Assembly (NCBI GenBank): GCA_947073285.1
Contig: CAMTJT010000013.1
Span: 1-48,428 of the forward strand
Reading direction: 5' to 3'
Source: an uncultured Clostridium sp.
GTDB lineage: Bacteria; Bacillota; Clostridia; TANB77; CAG-508
Length of the DNA stretch: 48,428 nt
Shown: piece by piece, positions 16,991 to 26,507 of the stretch
Layout of the letters: each line of letters begins with the position of its first letter
Position numbering within the stretch: position 1 is the stretch's first letter
Translations under genes and position numbers: made by a program
The notes under the pieces: generated by a model
Seen by the model: only the letters and a program-made list of their open reading frames with translations
Told to the model about the DNA's origin: nothing
The model's database searches: none

Positions 16991-16997
16991 AAGTCCC
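16981..16997. terminator. Hairpin between convergent genes
   Basis: GGGACTT and AAGTCCC form a tight stem overlapping the stop codon of the glycine-zipper gene. There is no T run, so as a terminator it is weak; its position between converging genes supports the call. Confidence 0.5.
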
Positions 16998-17002
16998 ATT
17001 AC

Positions 17003-17443
17003 CTATTTACAAGGTTTTTCGCATGGTTTTTCACAAGGTCTATCACATGGTTTGATTTCACATGGAGGACAGTCAATTTCAACACCTTTTAAGCATTTTC
17101 CTTCATGTTTTGTAGAAGTACATACTTTACAATGTTTTACTTGGTCAACCCATACTTCAATTTCATATAAACGGTTAGCACATAGAGGTCCAAAAACGAA
17201 TTCTCCGTTTTTGTCAGTAAAGGTATGAGAAACTGGTCTTCTTTCTTCCTTACCACACTCACATACTACTTCAATTAATTTTACAACTGCATCACAAATT
17301 GGGTCTTGATAACAGTCTTTAATAATACCATAAATAACAGTTCTGTTATCTTCTGGTAAAGTAATGTCTAAATCGTATTGTTTACCAGTAGCCATTACTC
17401 CATTTACATTTAAAACTGGGCATACACATTTTTCGTATTCCAT
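17003..17443 (-). CDS. Cys-rich protein with carboxypeptidase-regulatory-like domain
   Basis: A 146-residue protein without signal peptide or membrane span. Residues 25-105 resemble a carboxypeptidase-regulatory-like or Cna-B beta-sandwich (RTVIYGIIKDCYQDPICDAVVKL, then HTFTDKNGEFVFGPL). The C-terminus has about a dozen Cys in CKVCTSTKHEGKC, CPPCEIKPC and a four-residue repeat (CDRPCEKPCEKPCK). The start at 17443 is set by GGAAGG upstream; the earlier in-frame Met lies before that site. High Cys content and repeats suggest a structural, perhaps spore-coat, protein cross-linked by disulfides. That role is inference. In the 17444-17753 gap to the divergent murI I see only a weak TATAAT near 17620. 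Confidence 0.75.
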   Translation of the reverse strand: MEYEKCVCPVLNVNGVMATGKQYDLDITLPEDNRTVIYGIIKDCYQDPICDAVVKLIEVVCECGKEERRPVSHTFTDKNGEFVFGPLCANRLYEIEVWVDQVKHCKVCTSTKHEGKCLKGVEIDCPPCEIKPCDRPCEKPCEKPCK

Positions 17444-17753
17444 ATTGTTTTTTCCTTCCTTTCTACTTTTTATACTATATTCTATGAAAAAAAACGACAA
17501 AATGTGATTAAAATATGGAATGAAATTTTATGTTCACTTTGCATTACGTAGCTAAATAGTTTCATAGTATTTTATGTACAATCAAAAATATAGAAGTTGT
17601 AATTTATAAAAAATAAAGATATAATATTATTGAATTAAAACAAAAACTATAGAATATCATAAATTTAGAAAGTAAAGATAGCATAAAATAATTGTATGAA
17701 AACTAGACTATAAAAATATTACTAAAAACTGAGACAAAAAGTGAGGAAGAAAA

Positions 17754-18551
17754 ATGGATAATAGACCAATAGGCGTATTTGACTCTGGTGTAGGAGGAAT
17801 GGCAGTACTAAAAGAACTAAAAAAGAGTATGCCACAAGAAAGTTTTGTATATTTAGGAGATACCAAAAGATTTCCCTATGGAAGTAAATCAAAGCAGACC
17901 ATTATAGAATTAACAAAAAATGGAGTAGAATTTTTAATTTCTAAAAATGTAAAATTAATTGTAATTGCTTGTGGAACAGCTACAAGCCAAGCTTTAGAAG
18001 AAATAAAAAAAATATATCCTATACCAATAATTGGTGTATTAGAGCCAACTGCTAAATATTTGCAAGCAAAGCAAAAAAGGCAAATAGGTGTTATTGCAAC
18101 AGCAGGAACTATTAGAAGTAAAGGTTGGGAAACAATCTTACTAGAAAAAATACCAGATGCTAATTTACAAACCATAGCTTGCCCACTTTTAGCACAATTA
18201 GTAGAAGAAGGTTGGGCAGAGGGAGAAATAGCAGATTTAGTAGTAAAAGAATATTTGAAACCATTAGAAAAGATAGAGGCACTTATTTTAGGGTGTACTC
18301 ACTATCCGTTATTAATAAATAGTATTCAAAAACAAGTAGGGAAAGAAGTAGAAATTATTAATATTGGAGTACATACTGCAACTGAAGTTCAAAAACTTTT
18401 GAAAGAGCAAGAACTAAGTGCAAAAGAAACTATATCAAAGCTAGAAGTGTATTTAACAGAAACAGAATGTAAATTCAATAATGTAGCAAGTATGTTATTA
18501 GGAAAAGAAATACAAGCAAAATTAGTAGAAGAGGAAACTGAATTTATATAA
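17754..18551 (+). CDS. murI: Glutamate racemase
   Basis: A 265-residue enzyme that interconverts L- and D-glutamate for peptidoglycan. Both catalytic cysteines are visible, in IACGTATSQAL (about 72-82) and LGCTHYPLL (about 181-189), along with the N-terminal FDSGVGG and YLGDTKRFPYG. The first motif is more often IACNTA; Gly in place of Asn is a mild departure. AGGAAG precedes the ATG. The next gene is another envelope gene (PdaB-like), 76 bases on. Confidence 0.94.
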   Translation: MDNRPIGVFDSGVGGMAVLKELKKSMPQESFVYLGDTKRFPYGSKSKQTIIELTKNGVEFLISKNVKLIVIACGTATSQALEEIKKIYPIPIIGVLEPTAKYLQAKQKRQIGVIATAGTIRSKGWETILLEKIPDANLQTIACPLLAQLVEEGWAEGEIADLVVKEYLKPLEKIEALILGCTHYPLLINSIQKQVGKEVEIINIGVHTATEVQKLLKEQELSAKETISKLEVYLTETECKFNNVASMLLGKEIQAKLVEEETEFI

Positions 18552-18627
18552 AATTTATATTGTACAAATAAGCATAAAAAAAGACTATAAGCATATGATT
18601 TAGTAATTTATAAGGAGGACTAATCTT

Positions 18628-19395
18628 ATGTTTATAGTCTTTAATAAGCAAAAAATATATTCTTACTTAGTAGCATTTACCACAGTAATTACGCTATTTG
18701 TTTTTGCATTTACTATTGCTAAAAATCCTAATGCAGTGCTTACTGCAAGTACAAATAAGGAATTACCAATTTATGCAGTAGATACACAAGAAAAAAAGTT
18801 AGCTTTTACCATTAATTGTGCTTGGAATGCTGATGATATAGACAAAATTTTAGAAACACTAAAACAAAATGAAGTAAAAGTAACCTTTTTTGTAGTAGGA
18901 GATTGGGTAACAAAATATCCAGATGCAGTCAAAAAAATAAATGAGGCAGGACATGAAATAGGAAACCATTCTAATACACATCCACATGTAAATAATTTAA
19001 GCAATGAGGAAAATATAAAACAAGTACAAGAATGTTCAGATAAAATAAAAAGTATAACTGGAAAACAGACTATTTTATATCGTGCTCCATATGGAGAATA
19101 TAATAACACAGTAATAAGAGCAGCAAAATCTGCAAACCATGTACCAATTCAATGGAATTTAGATACTTTAGATTACACTGGACTAACAGGAAATGAAATG
19201 TGGGCTAGATTAGATGGAAAACTTAAAAATGGTTCTATCATATTAATGCATAATGGTACAGAGCATACAGCAGATAGTTTAGATATGCTTTTAAAAAATA
19301 CAAAACAAGCAGGCTATAAAATTGTAACAGTATCAGAACTTATTTATAAAGATAGTTATACAATAGATAGTACAGGAACTCAAAGAATGCAATAG
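18628..19395 (+). CDS. PdaB-like polysaccharide deacetylase
   Basis: A 255-residue exported or membrane-anchored deacetylase: an N-terminal hydrophobic segment (residues 12-35), then a NodB domain. Motif 1 is TINCAWNADD in place of the usual TFDDGP, a variant seen in sporulation PdaB-like proteins. Motif 2 is HSNTHPH with the metal-binding His residues, motif 3 RAPYGEYN, motif 4 DTLDY, and motif 5 ILMHN. It removes acetyl groups from peptidoglycan or spore cortex precursors. AAGGAGG precedes the ATG. Assignment to sporulation rests on the motif 1 variant and is moderately sure. Confidence 0.85.
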   Translation: MFIVFNKQKIYSYLVAFTTVITLFVFAFTIAKNPNAVLTASTNKELPIYAVDTQEKKLAFTINCAWNADDIDKILETLKQNEVKVTFFVVGDWVTKYPDAVKKINEAGHEIGNHSNTHPHVNNLSNEENIKQVQECSDKIKSITGKQTILYRAPYGEYNNTVIRAAKSANHVPIQWNLDTLDYTGLTGNEMWARLDGKLKNGSIILMHNGTEHTADSLDMLLKNTKQAGYKIVTVSELIYKDSYTIDSTGTQRMQ

Positions 19396-19546
19396 TAGGA
19401 TATAGGTTAGAAAAATAATTTTTGAAATCTAACAATAAAAAATACTATCTTCAATATCTTCATAATAATTATAATACAAATATTGTAAAAAAATGAATAA
19501 GCTTTTTTTATAGTGGTATAATAGCAGTATAAAAGGAGTCAAAACA

Positions 19547-20017
19547 ATGTCTTTGATTGGAATTCTAACACAAAAAAGTCATGAGGCTTATATCAAACAA
19601 GAAAATAGTATTACACAAGAGCAAATCTTCTTCTTAAAAGAAGAGAGTTTGTCAAACTTAAAAAACATTCAATTTCAAACTATTTTAATTGGAAAAAAGA
19701 TAACTCAAAATAAAGAGCAGGTAAAAAAACTAGCTAAAAAGGCGAAATATCTAATATTTAATACAGATATTCCAGAAAATTTAGACTTACTAGAAGATAT
19801 GAAGCTAGAGTTAATTACGTATGGGTTTAATTCAAAGGCAACAATTACGACTTCTAGCATTGAAGATAGTGAAATCATGGTATGTTTGCAAAGAACTTTA
19901 AACAATGTGCAAGGAAAAAAGATAGAACCACAAGAGTTACAACTAAATCTTCCAGATGAAAATAACAGTTATGCTGTTATGGAATTAAAAAGTTTAGAAT
20001 GGTTATATCAAAAATAA
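19547..20017 (+). CDS. Hypothetical protein, 156 aa
   Basis: I do not recognise a named family. The N-terminal third looks like a regulatory or nucleotide-fold segment (SLIGILTQKSHEAYIKQENS). The middle has ILIGKKITQNKEQVKKLAKKAKYLIFNTDI, and the part LELITYGFNSKATITTSSI resembles the loop after the central domain of Mur ligases, where TYG.....A is common. There is no ATP loop, so a ligase activity is not supported. It lies in a run of cell-envelope genes. AAAAGGAG is seven bases before the ATG, and TATAAT at 19517 gives it its own promoter. Confidence 0.7.
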   Translation: MSLIGILTQKSHEAYIKQENSITQEQIFFLKEESLSNLKNIQFQTILIGKKITQNKEQVKKLAKKAKYLIFNTDIPENLDLLEDMKLELITYGFNSKATITTSSIEDSEIMVCLQRTLNNVQGKKIEPQELQLNLPDENNSYAVMELKSLEWLYQK

Positions 20018-20111
20018 GCTAAAAAAAGAATTAAAAAATATAATTTAAGTCGAAAAAAACATTGAAAATGGTAAAAAATAGAAAAATATAAGAAAAATTT
20101 AACATTTTATG

Positions 20112-20140
20112 TAGACAAACCCAAAAAAACGTAGTATAAT
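20112..20140 (+). promoter_or_regulatory. Promoter of the SSB-like gene
   Basis: TAGACA at 20112-20117 and TATAAT at 20135-20140, spacer 17. It lies about 85 bases before the chosen TTG start, leaving a sizeable leader. Confidence 0.65.
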
Positions 20141-20224
20141 ATAGAAGATGGCTAGTAATTAGTCTAAATTTTACATACTATGAATAAACTAAAATTAAGA
20201 AACAAAAGTAGGGAGGAAAATAAA

Positions 20225-20926
20225 TTGAATACGAATTATGATGATAATAACCATTTAACATTGGTTGGAAAGGTAACAAGTGAAAAAAGATTTAGTCACG
20301 AAATATACGGTGAAAAATTCTACATATTTGACTTAAGCGTTCCACGTTTAAGCGGAAATGCAGATATGATTCCTGTAACAATTTCAGAGAGATTACTAAC
20401 TATTCAAGATATTACAATAGGAAACAATTTAAAAATTGATGGTCAATTTAGATCATACAATAGTTATGATAATGAAAGAAACAAACTAATTTTAACAGTG
20501 TTTGCAAAAGACGTTGAATTTTTAGAAGAGCAAGATGAAGAAGTAGAAATTAGAAAAGATCAAGTTTCAAATGAAGTAATTTTAGACGGTTTTATTTGTA
20601 AAAAACCAATTTATCGTAAAACTCCATTTGGAAGAGAAATTTCAGATATCTTACTTGCTGTAAATAGAGCTTATAACAAATCTGACTATATTCCATGTAT
20701 TGCATGGGGAAGAAATGCTAGATTTTGTGAAAATGTTCCAATAGGAACAGAAGTAAAAATTATTGGTAGAGTGCAATCAAGAGAATATGAGAAAAAATAC
20801 GAAGATGGAACAGTAGAAAAGAAAATAGCATATGAAGTTTCTGTATCTAGCTTAGAAGTTGCAAACCAAGATGGAAATGAAGAAAGTCAAGAAAATCATA
20901 TAGATGAAAATAAAGAAGCCATTTAA
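20225..20926 (+). CDS. SSB-like protein with two OB-fold domains
   Basis: A 233-residue single-strand DNA-binding family protein. The N-terminal half (HLTLVGKVTSEKRFSHEIYGEKFYIFDLSVPR) and the C-terminal half (NEVILDGFICKKPIYRKTPFGREISDILLAV, then YIPCIAWGRNA) each look like an OB fold; the second has the classical SSB pattern. The acidic Gln/Asn-rich tail may recruit partners. The start is taken as TTG 20225, since GGGAGG lies eight to ten bases upstream; the ATG at 20180 has no such site. A terminator overlaps the stop. It could be an accessory rather than the main SSB, because standard SSBs have a single OB domain. Confidence 0.8.
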   Translation: MNTNYDDNNHLTLVGKVTSEKRFSHEIYGEKFYIFDLSVPRLSGNADMIPVTISERLLTIQDITIGNNLKIDGQFRSYNSYDNERNKLILTVFAKDVEFLEEQDEEVEIRKDQVSNEVILDGFICKKPIYRKTPFGREISDILLAVNRAYNKSDYIPCIAWGRNARFCENVPIGTEVKIIGRVQSREYEKKYEDGTVEKKIAYEVSVSSLEVANQDGNEESQENHIDENKEAI

Positions 20927-20940
20927 TCGGCTTCTTTATT
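20912..20940 (+). terminator. Terminator overlapping the SSB-like stop codon
   Basis: AAAGAAGCC (20912-20920) pairs with GGCTTCTTT (20929-20937), and ATT follows. The stop codon lies in the loop. Confidence 0.8.
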
Positions 20941-20976
20941 TCTACCATAAAAACCACTTTGAGAAAAAGGGAATAC

Positions 20977-21258
20977 TTAGTTTTCCTTTTTATCAGGTTC
21001 ACCTAGGGACTCGTCTTCTACAAGGGAATCAGTTTCATTTTCAGAAGAAGATTCTTCTGATTCTTTTTTTTGAGAATTTCCTTTTACTTCTGGTACTACA
21101 ATTGTTCTATTATCTTTAGGTTTAGGTTTTTCAACCTCTAAATGTTCATAAACAGGAGAAATCATTAATTCTCCATTTCCTGTTATAACTTGAATTTCCT
21201 TTGGTTTTTCAACTTCTTTTTTTTCTTCAAGGTTAATTACTTTTTCGTTTTCATCCAT
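20977..21258 (-). CDS. Small acidic hypothetical protein
   Basis: A 93-residue Glu/Lys/Ser-rich protein, probably largely disordered, with a single more structured stretch (EIQVITGNGELMISPVYEHL). I do not recognise it. The ATG at 21258 is preferred, since GGGAG lies eight bases upstream; a longer version would start at 21273. It is divergent from scpB and shares the intergenic region that holds the scpB promoter. Confidence 0.6.
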   Translation of the reverse strand: MDENEKVINLEEKKEVEKPKEIQVITGNGELMISPVYEHLEVEKPKPKDNRTIVVPEVKGNSQKKESEESSSENETDSLVEDESLGEPDKKEN

Positions 21259-21363
21259 GTAAACTACTCCCATCTCTTTAAAACTAAAATTATATTATCA
21301 CAACAAAAAAATGACGTCAAGAGAAAAAAATGTTACAGTTTGTATCAACTTATTTTGGTTTTC

Positions 21364-21393
21364 TTGACAAATTCGCCTAAAACGTGGGATAAT
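21364..21393 (+). promoter_or_regulatory. Promoter of scpB
   Basis: TTGACA at 21364-21369 and GATAAT at 21388-21393, spacer 18. The shared leader motif starts about 10 bases after it, so the motif is at the very 5' end of the mRNA. Confidence 0.75.
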
Positions 21394-21403
21394 AGATGGG
21401 AAA

Positions 21404-21436
21404 GTTTATAGGTAAAACTCTAAAAACCTAAATATG
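21404..21436 (+). promoter_or_regulatory. Shared 5' leader motif, copy 2 (scpB)
   Basis: GTTTATAGGTAAAACTC then TAAAAACCTAAATATGG, ending about 20 bases before the scpB ATG. AGGT and ACCT can pair, as can GTTT with AAAC. See copies at 13132-13173 and 30870-30904. Confidence 0.6.
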
Positions 21437-21455
21437 GAAAATAAGGAAAATACAA

Positions 21456-22136
21456 ATGGAAATAGATAAGGCAAAAGGTGTGATTGAGGCAATTCTTTTT
21501 GCAGCAGGTAGAGAAGTAAAAATAAGTGAATTAATGTCAGCATTAGAACTAAGTTCAAGTGAAATTATTTCAATTATAGAAAACATGAAATTAGACTATC
21601 AAGAACAAAATAGAGGACTTCAAATTGTTAATATTAAAGAATCGTATCAAATATGCACAAAACAAGAATATTATGAATATTTATATGCTATTCTAGATAA
21701 AAGAAATAAACCAAACTTATCACAAGCAGCTTTAGAAACTTTAGCAATTATAGCCTATAACCCACGTATTACAAGAGCAGAAATTGAACAAATTCGTGGT
21801 GTTAATTCAGATGGAACAATATATAAATTATTAGATTATAATTTAATAGAAGAAACAGGCAAACTAGATGCACCAGGAAAACCAGGTACTTATGGGGTTA
21901 CTTCTGAGTTTTTAAGAATTTTTGGTATGGGTAGTTTAGAAGAATTACCAGACTTACCAAGGTATAAAATAGATGAAAATCAACAAATTGTCATAGATGA
22001 CTTAATAGAAGAAAACCAAGTTTTAGAAGAAAATGAAAATGCACAGGTTGAACAAACAAATCAAAAAGAAGCAGAAGAAAGTCAAAATGGTGAAATAGAG
22101 TTGCCCGAAAGGGAAGTAGAAGAAAATAACTTGTAA
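21456..22136 (+). CDS. scpB: Segregation and condensation protein B
   Basis: A 226-residue ScpB, the winged-helix subunit that joins ScpA and SMC in the bacterial condensin. Characteristic stretches are VIEAILFAAGREVKISEL near the N-terminus, LSQAALETLAIIAYNPRITRAEIEQIRGV (about 88-116) and the second winged helix LDAPGKPGTYGVTSEFL. The tail after residue 175 is a long Glu/Gln-rich extension that is not part of the fold. scpA is not adjacent, which is less usual. AAGGA precedes the ATG, after the shared leader motif. Confidence 0.93.
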   Translation: MEIDKAKGVIEAILFAAGREVKISELMSALELSSSEIISIIENMKLDYQEQNRGLQIVNIKESYQICTKQEYYEYLYAILDKRNKPNLSQAALETLAIIAYNPRITRAEIEQIRGVNSDGTIYKLLDYNLIEETGKLDAPGKPGTYGVTSEFLRIFGMGSLEELPDLPRYKIDENQQIVIDDLIEENQVLEENENAQVEQTNQKEAEESQNGEIELPEREVEENNL

Positions 22137-22171
22137 ATTAGTAAAGATATTTATAAAAGGAGAATAAAAAA

Positions 22172-23611
22172 ATGAGTGATAAAAAAGAATTTGTAAAAGA
22201 AATTACAAATATAGAAGAAGATTTTGCAAAATGGTATACAGATATTGTAATAAAGGCAGATTTAGCAGATTATACAGATACAAAAGGATGTCTTGCAATT
22301 AAACCTTATGGATATGCAATTTGGGAAAATATACAAAAGTATACAGATGATTTATTTAAAAAATCAGGAGTAGAAAATGTATCTATGCCACTTTTGATTC
22401 CAGAAAGTTTATTACAAAAAGAAAAAGACCATGTAGAAGGATTTGCACCAGAAGTAGCATGGGTAACACAAGGAGGAGGAGAAGAACTAGAAGAGAAATT
22501 ATGTATTCGTCCAACTTCAGAAACAATGTTTTCTAACTTATATGCAAAATGGTTAAGTTCATGGAGAGATTTACCTTTTGTTTATAATCAATGGTGTAGT
22601 GTACTTCGTTGGGAAAAAGAAACAAGACCATTTTTACGTTCTAGAGAGTTTTTATGGCAAGAAGGCCATACAATTCATAGTACTGAGCAAGAAGCAAAAG
22701 AAAGAACTCTGCAGATGTTAGAGATTTATACAAGAGTAATTGAAGACTTGCTAGCAATACCAGTTGTTAAAGGAGAAAAAACACCAAGTGAAAAATTTGC
22801 TGGTGCAGATAATACGTATACAGTAGAAACAATGATGCATGATGGAAGAGCATTACAATCAGGTACATCACACTATTTTGGGCAAAACTTTACAAAACCA
22901 TTTGAAGTGAAATTTCAAAATAAAGAAGGAAAAGAAGAATATGCTTACCAAACTTCTTGGGGAGTTAGTACTAGATTAATTGGTGGCGTTATTATGGCAC
23001 ATGGAGATAATAGAGGACTAAAATTACCACCAAAAGTAGCACCAATTCAAGTAGTTATTGTGCCAATTGCAGCACATAAAGAAGGAGTAACTGAAAAAGC
23101 AAGAGAATTGTATCAAACACTTTTAGAAAATTATAGAGTAAAATTAGATTTAAGAGACAACTATTCAACTGGTTACAAATTTAACGATTGGGAAATGAGA
23201 GGAGTACCAGTTCGTATTGAAATGGGTCCAAGAGATATTGAAAATGGAATTTGTATTGCAGTTAGAAGAGATACCATAGAAAAACAAGAAATAAAATTAG
23301 AAAATTTATCACAAGAATTAGAAGGGTTACTAGAAGAAATTCAAGTTAGTATGTTTGAAGAATGCAAAAAAAGATTACAAGAAAAAACTACAATTGCTAC
23401 TAATATGGAAGAGTTTAGTAAGAACATGGAAGAAAATCAAGGCTTTATCAAAGCAATGTGGTGTGGAGAAGAGGCATGTGAAGATAAAATAAGAGAACTC
23501 ACAGGAGCTAAATCTAGATGTATTCCATTTGAACAAGAACATATTTCAGATACTTGTGTATGTTGTGGAAAAAATGCAGACAAGATGGTAGTTTGGGGAA
23601 GACAATATTAA
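22172..23611 (+). CDS. proS: Prolyl-tRNA synthetase, archaeal/eukaryote-like type
   Basis: A 479-residue class II synthetase of the short (ProS type 3) form without the bacterial editing insert. Motif 2 ([25 protein letters not shown]) and motif 3 ([16 protein letters not shown]) are clear; an anticodon-binding domain starts near residue 290 (PIQVVIVPI). The C-terminal zinc-type domain has paired Cys (CGEEACED and CVCCGK) and ends in the characteristic WGRQY. This ProS form is common in Clostridia. AAAGGAG precedes the ATG; it is 35 bases after scpB and probably cotranscribed. Confidence 0.96.
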   Translation: MSDKKEFVKEITNIEEDFAKWYTDIVIKADLADYTDTKGCLAIKPYGYAIWENIQKYTDDLFKKSGVENVSMPLLIPESLLQKEKDHVEGFAPEVAWVTQGGGEELEEKLCIRPTSETMFSNLYAKWLSSWRDLPFVYNQWCSVLRWEKETRPFLRSREFLWQEGHTIHSTEQEAKERTLQMLEIYTRVIEDLLAIPVVKGEKTPSEKFAGADNTYTVETMMHDGRALQSGTSHYFGQNFTKPFEVKFQNKEGKEEYAYQTSWGVSTRLIGGVIMAHGDNRGLKLPPKVAPIQVVIVPIAAHKEGVTEKARELYQTLLENYRVKLDLRDNYSTGYKFNDWEMRGVPVRIEMGPRDIENGICIAVRRDTIEKQEIKLENLSQELEGLLEEIQVSMFEECKKRLQEKTTIATNMEEFSKNMEENQGFIKAMWCGEEACEDKIRELTGAKSRCIPFEQEHISDTCVCCGKNADKMVVWGRQY

Positions 23612-23654
23612 ATACAAAATAATATAATTCCAATTTCTAATAAAAAGTAAATAA

Positions 23655-23691
23655 AAAATCACAAAAGTTAAACAACTTTTGTGATTTTTTT
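23655..23691. terminator. Bidirectional terminator between proS and the DUF4364 gene
   Basis: A 15-bp perfect stem (23655-23669 with 23674-23688), loop AAAC, flanked by A and T runs on both sides, so it can serve both converging genes. Confidence 0.92.
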
Positions 23692-23697
23692 ACATAA

Positions 23698-24228
23698 CTA
23701 ATTATTTAAAGAATTCAAAATTTCTGGATAAATACGGTAAGCATTTTCTTTCCAATTATCTACAATTTTTTTTGCCTCTTCACGAGACCCTGCAAAAACA
23801 CTTACTTCAAAAATACAACTATTTTTTTCATTTATTTTACAAGTTACAGTATAATTACCTTCATCTCTTGGTATAAACTCAGCAGTAATAGATTCTTCTT
23901 CTTGGGTTTGGCGTAATTCATTTTCAAAAGAAGTATCCACTTTTAGTTTAATAATACCAGGTATAATATCATTAGTTAAATCTAAAGTAGATTTTCCATC
24001 AGGTGTAATTTGATAGACTTGTTTTCCATCTTTTTCAAAGCAAACAATAAACTTCTTTTCAAGTAAGTCAAGCAAAAATTGTTGAAAATAAAAGTAATTC
24101 ATGTCTATTACAGATAGAATTAATCTAAGTAAATTATCGTTAGTAATAGGGTCTACTATTTTATTTAAAATATATAAAATTAAGACTTTATTTTCTGCTA
24201 AAACTTCTCCATCTTGTGTTAGTTTCAA
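23698..24228 (-). CDS. DUF4364 family protein, winged-helix type
   Basis: A 176-residue protein of the DUF4364 type found in Clostridia. The N-terminal half (NKVLILYILNKIVDPITNDNLLRLIL, FQQFLLDLLEKKFIV, YQITPDGKSTLDL) has the look of a PadR-like winged helix; the C-terminal half is a beta-rich domain (YTVTCKINEKNSCIFEVSVF). The start is taken as TTG 24228, eight bases after AGGAG; the upstream TTG at 24237 abuts that site. A transcription-regulator role is inferred from the fold only. The 24238-24595 gap holds the second dispersed repeat. Confidence 0.82.
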   Translation of the reverse strand: MKLTQDGEVLAENKVLILYILNKIVDPITNDNLLRLILSVIDMNYFYFQQFLLDLLEKKFIVCFEKDGKQVYQITPDGKSTLDLTNDIIPGIIKLKVDTSFENELRQTQEEESITAEFIPRDEGNYTVTCKINEKNSCIFEVSVFAGSREEAKKIVDNWKENAYRIYPEILNSLNN

Positions 24229-24445
24229 AGCGTTCAACTCCTAATATGTTATATTCTATTGTGACTTTAAGCACTTATTTTAAACTTTTTTGTATTATAT
24301 CATAAAGATTTTTAAAATACTATAAAAAATAGAAAAAAACCACCTACAAAAATCTTATAGATAAAGTGTGAAATAGTTACTTAGAAAATTAAAAAGATTT
24401 GGTAAAAATGCTATATTTTTAAGTCAAAAAATGTTATACTAACCA

Positions 24446-24575
24446 TAAGAAAGGTGTGCGTTAACGGAAGCAAAGCTTGCGAAGCACACTTGTGCAAGTT
24501 GCTTCGCAACTGCACAGCCTAAGGAAACCTAACCTTGTTGTATAGCAAAAATCTGCGATTTTTCCTATACAATAA
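24446..24575 (-). repeat. Dispersed structured repeat, copy 2 (inverted)
   Basis: The reverse complement of 12092-12222 with a few substitutions and small indels, about 12 kb away. The hairpin sequences are kept (GTTGC-ttc-GCAAC type), with one compensated change in the AAAAATCTGCGATTTTT hairpin. It lies just before the DnaJ-domain gene and could affect its leader. Confidence 0.88.
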
Positions 24576-24595
24576 GAAAATAAATGGGGGAAATA

Positions 24596-25282
24596 ATGAA
24601 AACCTTATATGAAATATTAGAAGTAAGTGAAACAGCTTCAGAAGAGATAATTGAAAAAGCCTATAAAGTACTTGCGAAAAAACATCATCCAGACTTACAA
24701 CCGCAAGAAAAAAAGCAACAAGCAGAACAAATTATGAAACAAATTAATGAGGCATATAGTATTTTAGGCGACAAGCAAAAAAGACAAGCCTATAATGAAA
24801 AATTAAACTATGAAAGACAAGCTATTAGGCAAAAACAAGAAAATACTACCACAAATTATCAAAAAGCATCAAGTACTACAAAACAAACTGCAAATTCTTA
24901 TCAAAACGAAAATAAGGCTTATCATAAAGAACAAGAAATAAGACAATGGCAAGAAGTAATAAAAGCAAGAGAAGAAGCACAAATAAGAAAGCAAAAAGAA
25001 GTGCAAGAACAATATGAAAAAAAATATCAAGAAGCGTATGAAGGTTATTTAAGAAGTTTAGGGTATAAAATAAAATACAAATGGACATGGAAAAATTATA
25101 GAAACTTATTGATTGCTATTTTAGTAGTTATTAGTATTTGTGCTATTTTATGGTGTTTTCCGCCAACACATAATTATATAATAGAGTTTTATGAATCAAA
25201 TCCTATTATAAAAACAGTTATTGATGTAATAGGAAAAATAATTATAGGAATATGGAATGCAATTTGTTCGATTTTTAAATAA
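24596..25282 (+). CDS. DnaJ-domain membrane protein
   Basis: A 228-residue protein: a J domain at residues 1-65 with the HPD tripeptide in KKHHPDL, a Lys/Gln-rich linker of about 90 residues, a membrane span (about 167-187, [19 protein letters not shown]) and a short outside tail with a second hydrophobic stretch. It would recruit and stimulate DnaK at the membrane. It lacks the G/F, zinc and substrate domains of DnaJ proper. The ATG at 24596 is chosen since GGGGGA lies just upstream; 24584 is an alternative. Confidence 0.85.
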   Translation: MKTLYEILEVSETASEEIIEKAYKVLAKKHHPDLQPQEKKQQAEQIMKQINEAYSILGDKQKRQAYNEKLNYERQAIRQKQENTTTNYQKASSTTKQTANSYQNENKAYHKEQEIRQWQEVIKAREEAQIRKQKEVQEQYEKKYQEAYEGYLRSLGYKIKYKWTWKNYRNLLIAILVVISICAILWCFPPTHNYIIEFYESNPIIKTVIDVIGKIIIGIWNAICSIFK

Positions 25283-25374
25283 TTTCGTAAAACTATTGTA
25301 TAAAAAATAGGAATTAGTGATATAATGAACCTAGAAATCGAAAGATTAAATAATTTAGAAAGGAAGAATTTAAA

Positions 25375-26451
25375 ATGGATAGAAAAGTAAGAGTAGTGCA
25401 ATTTGGCACAGGAAAAATGGCAGTATATACTATGAGGTATGTATATGAAAAAGGTGGAGAAATAGTAGGTGCTATTGATGTTAACCCAAATGTAATTGGC
25501 AAAGATATTGGAGAAGTTATGAATACCGAAAATAAAGGAGTTAGAGTAACTAGCTTAGAAGATGCAGAAACAATGCTAAAAGAAGTAAAACCAGATATAG
25601 CAATTGTAACAACTATGAGTTTAATTGCAGATGTACAAGATAGCTTAATGCTTTGTGCAAAATTAGGAATAAATGCAATTACAACTTGTGAAGAAGCATT
25701 TTACCCACAAAACTCAAACCCAGCTATTACAAAAGCATTAGATGAAATGGCAAAACAAACAGGATGTACAATTACAGGTAGTGGTTACCAAGATATCTAT
25801 TGGGGACAATTAATTAGTTCTATTGCAGGTTCAACACAAAAAATAACTAAAATTAAAGGTAGTTCAAGTTATAATGTAGAAGATTATGGAATAGCCTTAG
25901 CAGAGGCTCATGGTTCAGGATTAACATTAGAAGAATTTGATAAACAAATAGCATCAGCAGATAAAATATCAGATGAAGAAAGACAAAAAGTAATTGAAAG
26001 TGGTAACTATTTGCCATCTTATATGTGGAATGTAAATGGTTGGTTATGTTCAAAATTAGGGTTAACAGTAGAAAATCAAACACAAAAAACTGTACCACAA
26101 ACCTATAAAGAAGATATTTATTCACAAACTTTAGGTGTAACAGTAAAAGCAGGTGATAGCACAGGTATGAGTGCAGTAGTAACTACAACTACCAAAGAAG
26201 GAATCACCATAGAAAGTGAATGTATAGGAAAAGTATATTCAAAAGAAGATTATGATAAAAACGAATGGACTATTTATGGAGAGCCAGATACTACTATTGT
26301 AGTGGCAAGACCTGCAACAGTAGAGCTAACTTGTGGAAGTGTTGTAAATCGTATTCCAGATGTTATTAATAGTACATCAGGTTATGTAACAACAGAAAAA
26401 CTAGGAGAATTACAATATAGAGTAAAACCACTAAATGAATATATAAAATAA
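25375..26451 (+). CDS. ord: 2,4-diaminopentanoate dehydrogenase-like oxidoreductase
   Basis: A 358-residue Rossmann-fold enzyme related to dihydrodipicolinate reductase. The dinucleotide loop is VVQFGTGKMAVYTMRYV (residues 7-23), then GAIDVNP and CEEAFYPQNSNP. Family members of this length in Clostridia oxidise 2,4-diaminopentanoate to 2-amino-4-oxopentanoate and ammonia in ornithine fermentation. The other genes of that pathway (ornithine aminomutase oraS/oraE, ortA/ortB) are not in the window, so the specific substrate is less certain than the fold. AGAAAGGAAG precedes the ATG, and TATAAT at 25320 gives a likely promoter. Confidence 0.75.
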   Translation: MDRKVRVVQFGTGKMAVYTMRYVYEKGGEIVGAIDVNPNVIGKDIGEVMNTENKGVRVTSLEDAETMLKEVKPDIAIVTTMSLIADVQDSLMLCAKLGINAITTCEEAFYPQNSNPAITKALDEMAKQTGCTITGSGYQDIYWGQLISSIAGSTQKITKIKGSSSYNVEDYGIALAEAHGSGLTLEEFDKQIASADKISDEERQKVIESGNYLPSYMWNVNGWLCSKLGLTVENQTQKTVPQTYKEDIYSQTLGVTVKAGDSTGMSAVVTTTTKEGITIESECIGKVYSKEDYDKNEWTIYGEPDTTIVVARPATVELTCGSVVNRIPDVINSTSGYVTTEKLGELQYRVKPLNEYIK

Positions 26452-26507
26452 TTGGAAGTATTTACTTCTAATTTAAAGTATGATACGATTACTAACAGGT
26501 GATACAA

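Noticed and set aside
16968..17228. Rightward frame opposite the Cys-rich gene
   Set aside because: It is the mirror of the CEKPCEKPC repeats of the minus-strand gene, which has a proper start signal.
17754..18551. Inactive glutamate racemase because IACNTA is IACGTA
   Set aside because: Both catalytic cysteines and the other motifs are intact; the Gly variant alone does not support loss of function.
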